5,197 nt of DNA from FEN-727 sp036508635 (GCA_036508635.1 DATCGY010000202.1:1-5197), one strand, 5' to 3'; numbered from the stretch's first letter, positions 1 through 4,454 are shown. Notes: generated by a model from the sequence alone, not told the origin. A program made the numbers and translations.

Positions 1-26
1 CCCCGCTCTTTTCTCCTGACGACGTA

Positions 27-35
27 TGGTACGAT
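27..35 (+). promoter_or_regulatory. Putative extended -10 promoter of the first lipoprotein gene
   Basis: TGGTACGAT matches the extended -10 form (TGn followed by a TATAAT-like hexamer, here TACGAT, 5 of 6). No convincing -35 hexamer is visible 16-18 bases upstream, which extended -10 promoters tolerate. A start near position 42 would leave a leader of about 30 bases before the ATG at 72. Assigned by eye only. Confidence 0.35.
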
Positions 36-58
36 ATCCACGGAGCTCGAACTCAAGC

Positions 59-64
59 AGGAGG
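59..64 (+). promoter_or_regulatory. Ribosome binding site of the first lipoprotein gene
   Basis: A perfect AGGAGG lies 7 bases before the ATG at 72 and fixes that start. Another open frame beginning at 26 crosses this site in a different frame and has no such signal. Confidence 0.85.
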
Positions 65-71
65 GACACTG

Positions 72-560
72 ATGAAGAAGGCAATCGTGGCGATACTTGC
101 GGTCTTCCTGGTCCTCGGAGCGGCAGCGCTGGTCGGATGCGGTTCTACGAATGTCAGCGTGAAGACCGACAATGGCAGCCTGGATATCAAGACCAACAAA
201 GGCTCGGTTGAACTCAACACAAAGACGCCGACCGAAGCTCAGCTCGGCATACCGATATACCCGGGTGCCAAGGCAACGGCGAACTCATCTGCCTCCTACT
301 CCCAGGGTGGGCAGTCCACCTCGGTGGCCCAGTTCGTGACCACGGACTCCGTCGAGAAGGTCGTGGCCTGGTACAAAGGACAGCTCTCCGGCAAGCCTGA
401 GTACAGGGACATGACAACGGCACAGGGCGGGCTGATCACATTCAAGTCAGGCAACGACATCAAGATGGTAACCATAGGACCCGGCGTAGTCGAAAACAAA
501 GGCAAGACCCTCATAGTCCTTGGAACCGGCGCCGGCGGCCTTCAGAACTCCATGCCCTGA
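72..560 (+). CDS. Secreted lipoprotein with a GIPIYPGA-type domain, function unknown
   Basis: This 162-residue protein starts with a classical lipoprotein signal: MKK, a hydrophobic stretch (residues 4-21) and the lipobox LVGC, which places the lipid-modified cysteine at residue 23. The mature protein is therefore probably anchored on the outer face of the cytoplasmic membrane. Residues 28-52 hold two short beta-like repeats (VKTDNGSLDI and TNKGSVELN) with a Gly-Ser turn in each, reminiscent of short adhesin-like repeats. From residue 58 on, 'LGIPIYPGAK', 'TTDSVEKVVAWYKGQL' and 'ITFKSGNDIKMVTIGPG' resemble a compact domain often seen in small bacterial lipoproteins. No catalytic residues are recognisable. 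The ATG at 72 is supported by AGGAGG. The gene stands alone and converges on purC. The lipoprotein call is strong; the biochemical role is unknown. Confidence 0.9.
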   Translation: MKKAIVAILAVFLVLGAAALVGCGSTNVSVKTDNGSLDIKTNKGSVELNTKTPTEAQLGIPIYPGAKATANSSASYSQGGQSTSVAQFVTTDSVEKVVAWYKGQLSGKPEYRDMTTAQGGLITFKSGNDIKMVTIGPGVVENKGKTLIVLGTGAGGLQNSMP

Positions 561-572
561 AAACTAGACCTT

Positions 573-628
573 CTTGAGCCGGGTCTCTCAGCCCCGGCTC
601 CGGGCAGCCTGGAGAGACCGCCCTCAAG
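573..628. terminator. Long imperfect hairpin between convergent genes, possible bidirectional terminator
   Basis: GGTCTCTC (582-589) pairs perfectly with GAGAGACC (612-619). After a 3x3 mismatch, CTTGAG (573-578) pairs with CTCAAG (623-628). A further stem GCCC/GGGC (591-594/602-605) fills the apex. It lies between the stops of the + lipoprotein and - purC, where a shared terminator is expected. No T-tract directly follows on the + strand, and on the - strand the nearest TTTT is about eight bases past the stem, so intrinsic termination is plausible but not canonical. Confidence 0.5.
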
Positions 629-672
629 TGTTCAGCTGGAGGCACTGACCCCCGGGCTGGACGGTTCCGTGC

Positions 673-1554
673 TCATCTTCCGAGCAGCACTCCCTGGATG
701 TAACGGTACCGCCCGGCTGTCTTCTCGATGATATCGCCTGGCAGCTCGGGCGGAGGCGGCTGCTTGTTCCAGTCGAGAGTCTCGAGCCAGTCGCGCAACA
801 CCTGTTTATCGAGGTTGACCTGGTCATGGCCAGGCTCGTACTGGTCTTTTGGCCAGAACCGTGAGGAATCCGGGGTGAATATCTCGTCTATCAGCCAGAG
901 CTCTCCGTCCAGCATCCCGAACTCGAACTTGGTATCCGCAAGAATTATGTGCCTCGACTCGGCTATCTCGCTCCCGCGCTGGTATAGCCCGATGCTGTAT
1001 CGCTTAATGTTTTCGGCTATGTCGTCACCGATCTGACCGGTGACCTCTTCGTACGTGATGTTCTCGTCGTGGGTGCCGACCTCCGCCTTGGTCGAAGGAG
1101 TGAACAGCGCTTCGGGAAGCCTGTCCGCCTGGCGGAGACCCCCTGGGAGCGGTATCCCGCATATCGCCTGTTCCCGCTGGTAATCTTTCCATCCACTTCC
1201 GGCAAGGTAACCCCTCACGACGCACTCGACCGGTAGGGGCTCGGCCCTTCGAACGAGCATCGAGCGGCCGGACAGCCGGTCCGCGAATTTCCGGAACTCG
1301 GCCGGAAAGGCACTGACGTCGGTACTTATCATATGGTTCTGGATGATACCCCCCGTCCGCTCGAACCAGAACTCAGCGAGCCCGTTCAGAACGGCGCCCT
1401 TGCCGGGAATACCCTGGTCCATGATGACATCGAAGGCGGATATCCTGTCCGTGCTGATTATGACGAGGTCGTCGCCCGCCTCGTAGATATCCCTGACCTT
1501 GCCACGCCGGAACAGCGGCAAACCCAGAAAAGCGGTATCGGTAATGACGTCCAT
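673..1554 (-). CDS. purC: Phosphoribosylaminoimidazole-succinocarboxamide synthase (SAICAR synthetase)
   Basis: PurC joins CAIR and L-aspartate at the expense of ATP to make SAICAR, the eighth step of de novo IMP synthesis in the cytoplasm. The 293-residue protein is full length for the longer bacterial/yeast-type form. Family motifs appear in order: RGKVRDIY (17-24, nucleotide-binding strand), STDRISAFD (34-42), VECVVRGYLAGSGWKDY (109-125, substrate-binding signature), EVGTHDENIT (158-167), ADTKFEFG (206-213) and DEIFTPDSSRFW (223-234). The ATG is preceded by AAGGGGG at 1561-1567 with a 6-base gap. No other purine gene is visible, so it is separate from any pur operon at least on the window side. 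The upstream - strand membrane gene ends 92 bases away, with a strong hairpin between. Identification is very secure. Confidence 0.98.
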   Translation of the reverse strand: MDVITDTAFLGLPLFRRGKVRDIYEAGDDLVIISTDRISAFDVIMDQGIPGKGAVLNGLAEFWFERTGGIIQNHMISTDVSAFPAEFRKFADRLSGRSMLVRRAEPLPVECVVRGYLAGSGWKDYQREQAICGIPLPGGLRQADRLPEALFTPSTKAEVGTHDENITYEEVTGQIGDDIAENIKRYSIGLYQRGSEIAESRHIILADTKFEFGMLDGELWLIDEIFTPDSSRFWPKDQYEPGHDQVNLDKQVLRDWLETLDWNKQPPPPELPGDIIEKTAGRYRYIQGVLLGR

Positions 1555-1574
1555 CTCATTCCCCCTTACGAGAA

Positions 1575-1602
1575 TTACCCGGGGAAGCGTTCCCCCGGGT
1601 AA
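1575..1602 (-). terminator. GC-rich hairpin between the membrane-protein gene and purC
   Basis: TTACCCGGGG (1575-1584) and CCCCGGGTAA (1593-1602) are perfect inverted repeats, giving a 10-bp stem with an 8-base loop. It lies after the stop of the upstream - gene (1647) and 7 bases before the purC ribosome binding site (1561-1567). As a terminator it would end the upstream transcript, but only TAATTCT-like bases follow rather than a T-tract. It could instead lie in the purC leader and affect its expression. Confidence 0.55.
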
Positions 1603-1646
1603 ATCTTACGATGCTGAAGCGCTTTGCGCCGCAGCCGGACTCGAGA

Positions 1647-2042
1647 TTACTCGCATCCGCATCCGCAGCCGCTCTTCCCCCTCTCCGCCATGGCGAAGCC
1701 TGCCTTCAGCCAGAGCGGATAAGTGAGGAAGAGGAGCCCCGCGAGGGCGTGACCCCTGGCGCTCACGTTCTCGTGGTCGAAGTTGAATACACCGCTGTTG
1801 ATCATCCAGTCGCGCCCGGATTCGGCGCCGCACATCTCCCATATCCAGCGCGTCCACTCCATGTTGAAATAGAGTGACACGCTCGTGATGTAGAACATGG
1901 CGATCGTGGCTACGCTCAGGAACCACTTGACCTTCTGGTTCTGGGCCTCGTCGTCAACGAGCTTGTTGACGATCTTGCCCAGGATCCAGCCTATGCTGAA
2001 CAACCACGGACCGTCGATCAGGAAGCTGTCGTACGGCAACAA
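1647..2042 (-). CDS. Unrecognised small membrane protein with a Cys-Gly-Cys-Gly-Cys tail
   Basis: I do not recognise this 131-residue protein. Three hydrophobic segments are visible: about residues 11-29 (GPWLFSIGWILGKIVNKLV), 39-59 (VKWFLSVATIAMFYITSVSLY) and 98-118 (GHALAGLLFLTYPLWLKAGFA). Between the second and third is a Trp-rich, acidic loop containing a lone Cys at 71. The protein ends GCGCGCE with cysteines at 126, 128 and 130, a possible metal- or thiol-binding tail. The start is TTG at 2042, preceded by GAGGTG (2049-2054) with a 6-base gap; an in-frame TGA directly precedes it at 2043-2045. The second codon is also TTG. Coding status is supported by the strong ribosome binding site, a clear membrane pattern and a shared orientation with its neighbours; function is unknown. 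Confidence 0.82.
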   Translation of the reverse strand: MLPYDSFLIDGPWLFSIGWILGKIVNKLVDDEAQNQKVKWFLSVATIAMFYITSVSLYFNMEWTRWIWEMCGAESGRDWMINSGVFNFDHENVSARGHALAGLLFLTYPLWLKAGFAMAERGKSGCGCGCE

Positions 2043-2048
2043 TCAAAT

Positions 2049-2054
2049 CACCTC
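2049..2054 (-). promoter_or_regulatory. Ribosome binding site deciding a TTG start
   Basis: On the - strand the sequence reads GAGGTGATTTGATTGTTG. GAGGTG lies 6 bases before the TTG at 2042, and the stop TGA at 2045-2043 excludes any longer in-frame product. A start at the next TTG (2039) would remove one residue and cannot be excluded. Confidence 0.7.
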
Positions 2055-2084
2055 TTTTTCCTTCGTCGTCCTAGTCCGCTATCG

Positions 2085-2090
2085 ATTATA
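2085..2090 (-). promoter_or_regulatory. Possible -10 element for the membrane-protein gene
   Basis: The - strand reads a perfect TATAAT here, about 43 bases upstream of the TTG start. The position 17 bases further upstream (CAGGGT) does not resemble TTGACA and there is no TG extension, so the promoter call is weak. Confidence 0.3.
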
Positions 2091-2142
2091 TACGAATGGG
2101 AGTTGATACCCTGTGGTTATAACGGCGAGACATCGCGAAGGT

Positions 2143-2979
2143 CTACGTCCAGGGTTTGCACTCCTTATCGCGGTCACAGAGCGCCGTCGCGAACAGCTCT
2201 CCTACCAGGTCGAATGCCAGGGGCGCCGGGCGCCTGCCTATATATGTCGCCCAGTTGAGAGCTGACTGTACGACCCTCCGCCTTCGCTTCTTTATACCTG
2301 CGACTATCTTTCGCGCCATCGTCTGGGGCTTGCTCCCAAGGGCGTTTATGTACCAGAGAACGAGCCTCTGGCCAAACCTGGTCGCGTGGACATCGCTGTA
2401 GAACGGGGTACGGATGAGACCGGGATAAACCGTCGTGACCCTGATCTTGAATGGGGCAAGCTCCCACGCAAGGCACTCCGAGTATGTGGCGAGCGCGGCC
2501 TTGCTGGCCGCGTAGGCGCCCCAGGTCGGGACCGGGTAGAATACCTGGCCCGTGGACATGTTGACTATCTGGCCGCCGCCCTTCTTTATCATCTCCGGCA
2601 GGAACGTGTTGATCATGTAGAGGGCGCTGTAGAAGTTGATGGTGAAGAGCCGCTTCCAGTCGGCATCGGAGGTATGGCGCAGGTCGCCGTTGTAGCCGAT
2701 GCCAGCGTTGTTAACAAGGATGTCGATCGTGCCGACGCGGTCAGCCACCTCGACGTGCAGTGTTTTTATCTGGTCCCTGTTGGTGACGTCGACCACCTTG
2801 GTAAACACCTGGCGCCCGAGGGATTTGACCTCCTGCTCGATTGCGCGAAGCCCCATCTCGTCGATGTCCGCGAGGACGAAGTTGCACCCCTCCCTGGCCA
2901 GGAGCAGGACAGTTTCCTTGCCGATCCCGCTGGCCGCACCGGTAAGCAGCACCCACTTGCCGTTCAGATCCTGAACCAT
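2143..2979 (-). CDS. Classical short-chain dehydrogenase/reductase (SDR), substrate unknown
   Basis: The 278-residue protein has the full classical SDR layout: TGAASGIG dinucleotide-binding motif (13-20), an acidic residue after the second strand (ADID, D38) that usually favours NAD(H), DV at 64-65, NNAG (90-93), and the catalytic set N115, S142, Y156 and K160 (YAASK), followed by YPG (185-187). The C-terminal part (about 220-278) is basic around residues 230-235 (KKRRRR) and longer than in minimal SDRs, as in the group annotated as retinol-dehydrogenase- or YqjQ-like. I chose the ATG at 2979 because AGGAGGT (2986-2992) lies 6 bases upstream and translation starts just before the Rossmann fold; a GTG at 3048 would add 23 residues without homology-like content. 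It probably oxidises or reduces an alcohol/ketone; the substrate cannot be inferred. Confidence 0.95.
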   Translation of the reverse strand: MVQDLNGKWVLLTGAASGIGKETVLLLAREGCNFVLADIDEMGLRAIEQEVKSLGRQVFTKVVDVTNRDQIKTLHVEVADRVGTIDILVNNAGIGYNGDLRHTSDADWKRLFTINFYSALYMINTFLPEMIKKGGGQIVNMSTGQVFYPVPTWGAYAASKAALATYSECLAWELAPFKIRVTTVYPGLIRTPFYSDVHATRFGQRLVLWYINALGSKPQTMARKIVAGIKKRRRRVVQSALNWATYIGRRPAPLAFDLVGELFATALCDRDKECKPWT

Positions 2980-2985
2980 ATGACT

Positions 2986-2992
2986 ACCTCCT
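2986..2992 (-). promoter_or_regulatory. Ribosome binding site fixing the SDR start
   Basis: AGGAGGT on the - strand, 6 bases before the ATG at 2979. It decides between this start and a GTG 69 bases upstream that has no such site. Confidence 0.85.
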
Positions 2993-3064
2993 GTCTGGAG
3001 TCGGTCAGCTTCGAGCTTAGTGCCATCTTCTGCCGTGACGGCGCGCACCCTTCAAGACAATAAA

Positions 3065-3070
3065 ATTATA
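3065..3070 (-). promoter_or_regulatory. Putative -10 element for the SDR gene
   Basis: The - strand reads TATAAT in an AT-rich patch. Transcription would start near 3058 and give a leader of about 79 bases before the ATG at 2979, leaving almost none for the alternative GTG at 3048. A TTGACT lies further upstream (3093-3098) but with a 22-base gap, too long for a standard promoter. Confidence 0.4.
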
Positions 3071-3192
3071 AACAGTGCGAGCAAGCCGAAACAGTCAACT
3101 CAATGGTGGACACCGCGGTCGTCCGGGCCCCCCCTAACTTGCACAAGAGACCGTTCATCGAATCGCGAAACCGGTGAATCGGCCTCCGCCTC

Positions 3193-3201
3193 TGTTATAA
3201 T
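3193..3201 (+). promoter_or_regulatory. Extended -10 promoter of tRNA-Ser
   Basis: TGTTATAAT is a perfect extended -10 (TGn + TATAAT). GTGAAT at 3174-3179, 16 bases upstream, is a weak -35 match (3 of 6). The start would fall near 3208, a few bases before the mature tRNA 5' end at 3212. Confidence 0.65.
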
Positions 3202-3211
3202 CGAATTCCGC

Positions 3212-3303
3212 GGAGGGGTGCCCGAGTGGCCATAAGGGGAACGCCTGCTAAGCGTTTAGCCGGGTGAACTGGCACGTGGGTTCGAATCCCACCCCCTCCG
3301 CCA
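3212..3303 (+). tRNA. tRNA-Ser (anticodon GCT), CCA encoded
   Basis: A complete 92-base class II tRNA. The acceptor stem GGAGGGG (3212-3218) pairs with CCCCTCC (3293-3299), followed by discriminator G and encoded CCA (3301-3303). The anticodon stem AACGC/GCGTT (3240-3244/3252-3256) encloses the loop CTGCTAA with anticodon GCT at 3247-3249, which reads AGC and AGU serine codons. A long variable arm (about 3257-3275) is typical of tRNA-Ser, and the T-stem GTGGG/CCCAC (3276-3280/3288-3292) holds TTCGAAT. The discriminator G and long variable arm are serine identity elements. Its 3' end is repeated downstream (see 3411-3439). Confidence 0.97.
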
Positions 3304-3307
3304 ACTA
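3279..3307 (+). repeat. Direct repeat, copy A: tRNA-Ser 3' end (possible attachment site)
   Basis: These 29 bases run from the T-stem through CCA and four bases beyond. They recur at 3411-3439 with two mismatches (C/T at 3288/3420 and A/G at 3303/3435). The T-arm-to-3'-end span is the usual target of tRNA-specific tyrosine integrases. Confidence 0.8.
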
Positions 3308-3330
3308 AGCGAAGCGAAATAGCAACCCTT

Positions 3331-3404
3331 TGTGGGATTCGAACCTGCAGCTAAAGGTCGTACTCGACCTAAATCACGTTTGGGGTCACCGCGCGCATTG
3401 CGCG
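3331..3404. repeat. Structured direct repeat, copy 1
   Basis: Aligns without gaps to 3542-3615 at a period of 211. The core 3353-3392 matches in 39 of 40 bases. It contains a hairpin GGTCG-TACT-CGACC (3356-3369) and, at its end, CGCGC-GCATT-GCGCG (3390-3404). The second stem differs in sequence from that in copy 2 but pairs at the same positions. The strand of any transcript is not known. Confidence 0.8.
3332..3345 (-). repeat. Inverted copy of the tRNA-Ser T-arm
   Basis: GTGGGATTCGAACC is the exact reverse complement of tRNA-Ser bases 3279-3292 (14/14). It is also complementary, with one G-T wobble, to 3411-3424. Copy 1 of the structured repeat is therefore flanked by inverted T-arms. Confidence 0.8.
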
Positions 3405-3410
3405 TGGGGC

Positions 3411-3439
3411 GGTTCGAATTCCACCCCCTCCGCCGACTA
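3411..3439 (+). repeat. Direct repeat, copy B: displaced tRNA-Ser 3' end
   Basis: 27 of 29 bases match 3279-3307, including TTCGAAT, CCACCCCCTCCGCC and the trailing ACTA. No acceptor 5' strand or anticodon arm matching tRNA-Ser lies in front of it, so this is a partial duplication rather than a second tRNA. CCA is changed to CCG. It could be the far attachment site of an excised or degraded integrated element. Confidence 0.75.
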
Positions 3440-3486
3440 CCCATCGTCGAAGCAATTGCGACTTTGACGCTACAGAAACGATGGGT
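3439..3486. repeat. Inverted repeat / hairpin after the duplicated tRNA end
   Basis: ACCCATCGT (3439-3447) and ACGATGGGT (3478-3486) are perfect 9-base inverted repeats, with a 30-base interior holding the palindrome GCAATTGC (3452-3459). It starts at the last base of the displaced tRNA end. No T-tract follows, so it is not a clear terminator. Confidence 0.55.
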
Positions 3487-3541
3487 GCCTACCGATAACA
3501 AGCCAAACTGGCAATCAATGTTTGACGATATGAACCACTCT

Positions 3542-3615
3542 ACGCGGGTTCGAACCCACAGCCAAAGGTCGTACTCGACCTAAGTCACGTTTGGGGTCAC
3601 CGCTTTCCTGAAGCG
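3542..3615. repeat. Structured direct repeat, copy 2
   Basis: Second copy, 211 bases from the first. It begins with the 12-base palindrome GGGTTCGAACCC (3546-3557), again T-arm-like, continues through the conserved GGTCG-TACT-CGACC hairpin (3567-3580), and ends in CGCTT-TCCTG-AAGCG (3601-3615). Just outside, CACGTT (3586-3591) can pair with AACGTG (3616-3621), and CCCAC (3555-3559) with GTGGG (3619-3623) as an alternative. Confidence 0.8.
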
Positions 3616-3676
3616 AACGTGGGGCGTCGGTATAAATCTTTCAGACGGGAACAAGGGCGGTCGCGATATAAACTAG

Positions 3677-3682
3677 TATAAT
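3677..3682 (+). promoter_or_regulatory. Putative -10 element of the TTG-start lipoprotein gene
   Basis: A perfect TATAAT lies in an AT-rich patch 38 bases before the start codon. A second candidate, TATAAA, lies at 3667-3672. No recognisable -35 hexamer lies at the right distance from either. Confidence 0.45.
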
Positions 3683-3707
3683 ATATTGATGTCAAACTAT
3701 CCGAAAA

Positions 3708-3714
3708 GGGGGAG
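3708..3714 (+). promoter_or_regulatory. Ribosome binding site deciding a TTG start
   Basis: GGGGGAG ends 6 bases before TTG at 3721. No in-frame ATG or GTG gives an intact signal peptide, so this site and the lipoprotein leader together fix the TTG start. Confidence 0.75.
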
Positions 3715-3720
3715 CCTCTT

Positions 3721-4140
3721 TTGAAAAAGTCGAGGATCATCACGGTTCTTCTTGTTAGCCTCCTGGGGCTCGGGCTGTTCGCCGCGGGGTGCGGGCAGAA
3801 GAGCACGGCCCAGACCGGTACTCCAAAGCAGGTAGTAACAAACTGGCTCAACGACCTTAAGAGCGGCAACTGGAGCGCCTCGTACGACTCTCTCACCTCC
3901 GCGGACCAGAAGAAGATGACGCGCAAGCAGTGGGTCGCAAGTTACAGCAGCCAGGGCAAGCCGGCTGCGGACGTCTCGTTCGCCGTCACCAGCGAAAAGA
4001 TCACGGGCGACAAAGCGACCGTAACCGTCAAAATAACCGAGGGCGGTCAAAGCCAGAGCGGCCCTATCACGTTGGTCAAGGAAGGCAATACCTGGAAGAT
4101 CTCTGCTTCGACTTCCGGCCAGACGGACCAGACGAAGTAG
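3721..4140 (+). CDS. Lipoprotein with a DUF4878/NTF2-like domain, function unknown
   Basis: This 139-residue protein begins with a lipoprotein signal: MKKSR, a hydrophobic core (6-22) and the lipobox AAGC with the modified cysteine at residue 24. The mature part, from about residue 35, has the order expected of a DUF4878 or related NTF2-like fold: a first helix 'PKQVVTNWLNDLKSGNWSASYDSLT', a helix-rich middle 'ADQKKMTRKQWVASYSSQ', then alternating strands ('ADVSFAVTSEKITGDKATVTVKITEGG', 'QSGPITLVKEGNTWKIS') ending in the characteristic NTWKI. Such domains are small cone-shaped modules found in many secreted lipoproteins; the ligand is usually unknown. The start is TTG. The gene follows the repeat-rich region with its own promoter-like sequence and is probably a single transcription unit. 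Domain assignment is by pattern and moderately sure; coding status is very likely. Confidence 0.9.
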   Translation: MKKSRIITVLLVSLLGLGLFAAGCGQKSTAQTGTPKQVVTNWLNDLKSGNWSASYDSLTSADQKKMTRKQWVASYSSQGKPAADVSFAVTSEKITGDKATVTVKITEGGQSQSGPITLVKEGNTWKISASTSGQTDQTK

Positions 4141-4144
4141 GCAT

Positions 4145-4242
4145 GCCCACATAGCCCAAGGCGCGTAGTACGCTGCTCTATACAACGGTCGATTGTCTCG
4201 TCTTTCTGGTGATCGACCTGATCGTATGGTCTTCCCGTGGGC
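4145..4242 (+). other. Potential branched RNA structure / terminator region after the lipoprotein gene
   Basis: GCCCAC (4145-4150) and GTGGGC (4237-4242) are complementary and enclose two further inverted repeats: GCGTA-G-TACGC (4163-4173) and GGTCGAT/ATCGACC (4187-4193/4212-4218). Together they can draw a three-way junction. The T-rich TTAGTTTCCCCTTTT follows directly, which would suit a terminator. The rest of the gap to the next tRNA (4243-4377) shows only the promoter described below. Confidence 0.35.
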
Positions 4243-4342
4243 TTAGTTTCCCCTTTTAAGCTGGGTCCCTGGAGGCCCGGCTCCGCCAACGGACTGGCCA
4301 CTTCAACCTGGGACTCAGCCAATGGCATTGAAAATGTGCTGT

Positions 4343-4351
4343 TGGTATACT
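4343..4351 (+). promoter_or_regulatory. Extended -10 promoter of tRNA-Arg
   Basis: TGGTATACT is an extended -10 (TGn + TATACT, 5 of 6). A TTGAAA at 4328-4333 resembles a -35 but stands only 12 bases away, too close for normal use. Transcription would begin near 4358, leaving about 20 bases of 5' leader before the mature tRNA. That leader contains an inverted repeat CGATTT/AAATCG (4363-4368/4371-4376). Confidence 0.5.
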
Positions 4352-4377
4352 TACTGTCTGTTCGATTTGAAAATCGC

Positions 4378-4454
4378 GCGCCCGTAGCTCAATTGGATAG
4401 AGCGTCCGGCTACGGACCGGGAGGTTCGGGGTTCGAGTCCCTGCGGGCGTGCCA
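4378..4454 (+). tRNA. tRNA-Arg (anticodon ACG), CCA encoded
   Basis: A complete 77-base cloverleaf. Acceptor GCGCCCG (4378-4384) pairs with CGGGCGT (4444-4450) using one G-T pair, then discriminator G and CCA (4452-4454). The D-stem is GCTC/GAGC. The anticodon stem TCCGG/CCGGG (4405-4409/4417-4421) encloses CTACGGA with anticodon ACG at 4412-4414. The T-stem CGGGG/CCCTG surrounds TTCGAGT. In bacteria A34 of this tRNA is deaminated to inosine so that it reads CGU, CGC and CGA; the enzyme for that, TadA, is encoded directly downstream. The antisense of this gene gives a spurious peptide 'RTPNLPVRSRTLYPIELRA'. Confidence 0.97.

Larger units (their letters stand above)
3304..3720. other. 417-base gene-free region with tRNA-derived and structured repeats
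   Basis: No convincing protein gene is seen here. Open frames that cross it spell peptides such as MGFEPA, GWDSNPR and GWNSNRP, which are typical translations of tRNA or anti-tRNA sequence. Contents in order: an inverted tRNA-Ser T-arm (3332-3345), the first copy of a structured repeat (3331-3404), a copy of the tRNA-Ser 3' end (3411-3439), a hairpin (3439-3486), the second structured repeat (3542-3615), then an AT-rich promoter-like stretch and ribosome binding site for the lipoprotein that starts at 3721. Mature RNA products, if any, cannot be delimited from one sequence. Confidence 0.7.

Noticed and set aside
2980..3048. Longer SDR starting at GTG 3048
   Set aside because: The added 23 residues precede a strong AGGAGGT plus ATG at 2979, and the putative -10 at 3065-3070 would leave almost no leader for the upstream start.
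2386..3063. + strand open frame of 225 codons opposite the SDR gene
   Set aside because: Shadow of an SDR that carries every family motif; the composition is dominated by Val/Asp/Leu from antisense codons.
3256..3501. - strand open frame of 81 codons containing GWDSNPR and GWNSNRP
   Set aside because: It is antisense to tRNA-Ser and its displaced 3' end. These peptides are well-known false translations of anti-tRNA sequence, and no ribosome binding site was found.
3332..3583. + strand open frame of 83 codons beginning MGFEPAAKG
   Set aside because: It spans the inverted T-arm and both structured repeats; 'GFEP' is another common tRNA-derived artefact. The repeat's conservation pattern follows base pairing, not codons.
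3331..3615. CRISPR array or integron attC sites
   Set aside because: Only two copies at 211-base spacing, no uniform spacers, and no attC core (GTTRRRY/RYYYAAC) arrangement.
3542..3627. A second functional tRNA at structured repeat copy 2
   Set aside because: T-arm-like bases are present, but no acceptor stem, D-arm or 7-base anticodon loop can be drawn on either strand.
3304..3720. tmRNA or SRP RNA in the gene-free region
   Set aside because: The conserved tmRNA 5' end and tag region, and the SRP GGAAGG/AGCA loop motif, were looked for on both strands and not seen.
3697..4185. - strand open frame of 162 codons opposite the NTF2-like lipoprotein
   Set aside because: The + strand product has a signal peptide, lipobox and domain pattern with a ribosome binding site; the opposite frame has none of these and is rich in Arg/Ala typical of GC-driven shadows.
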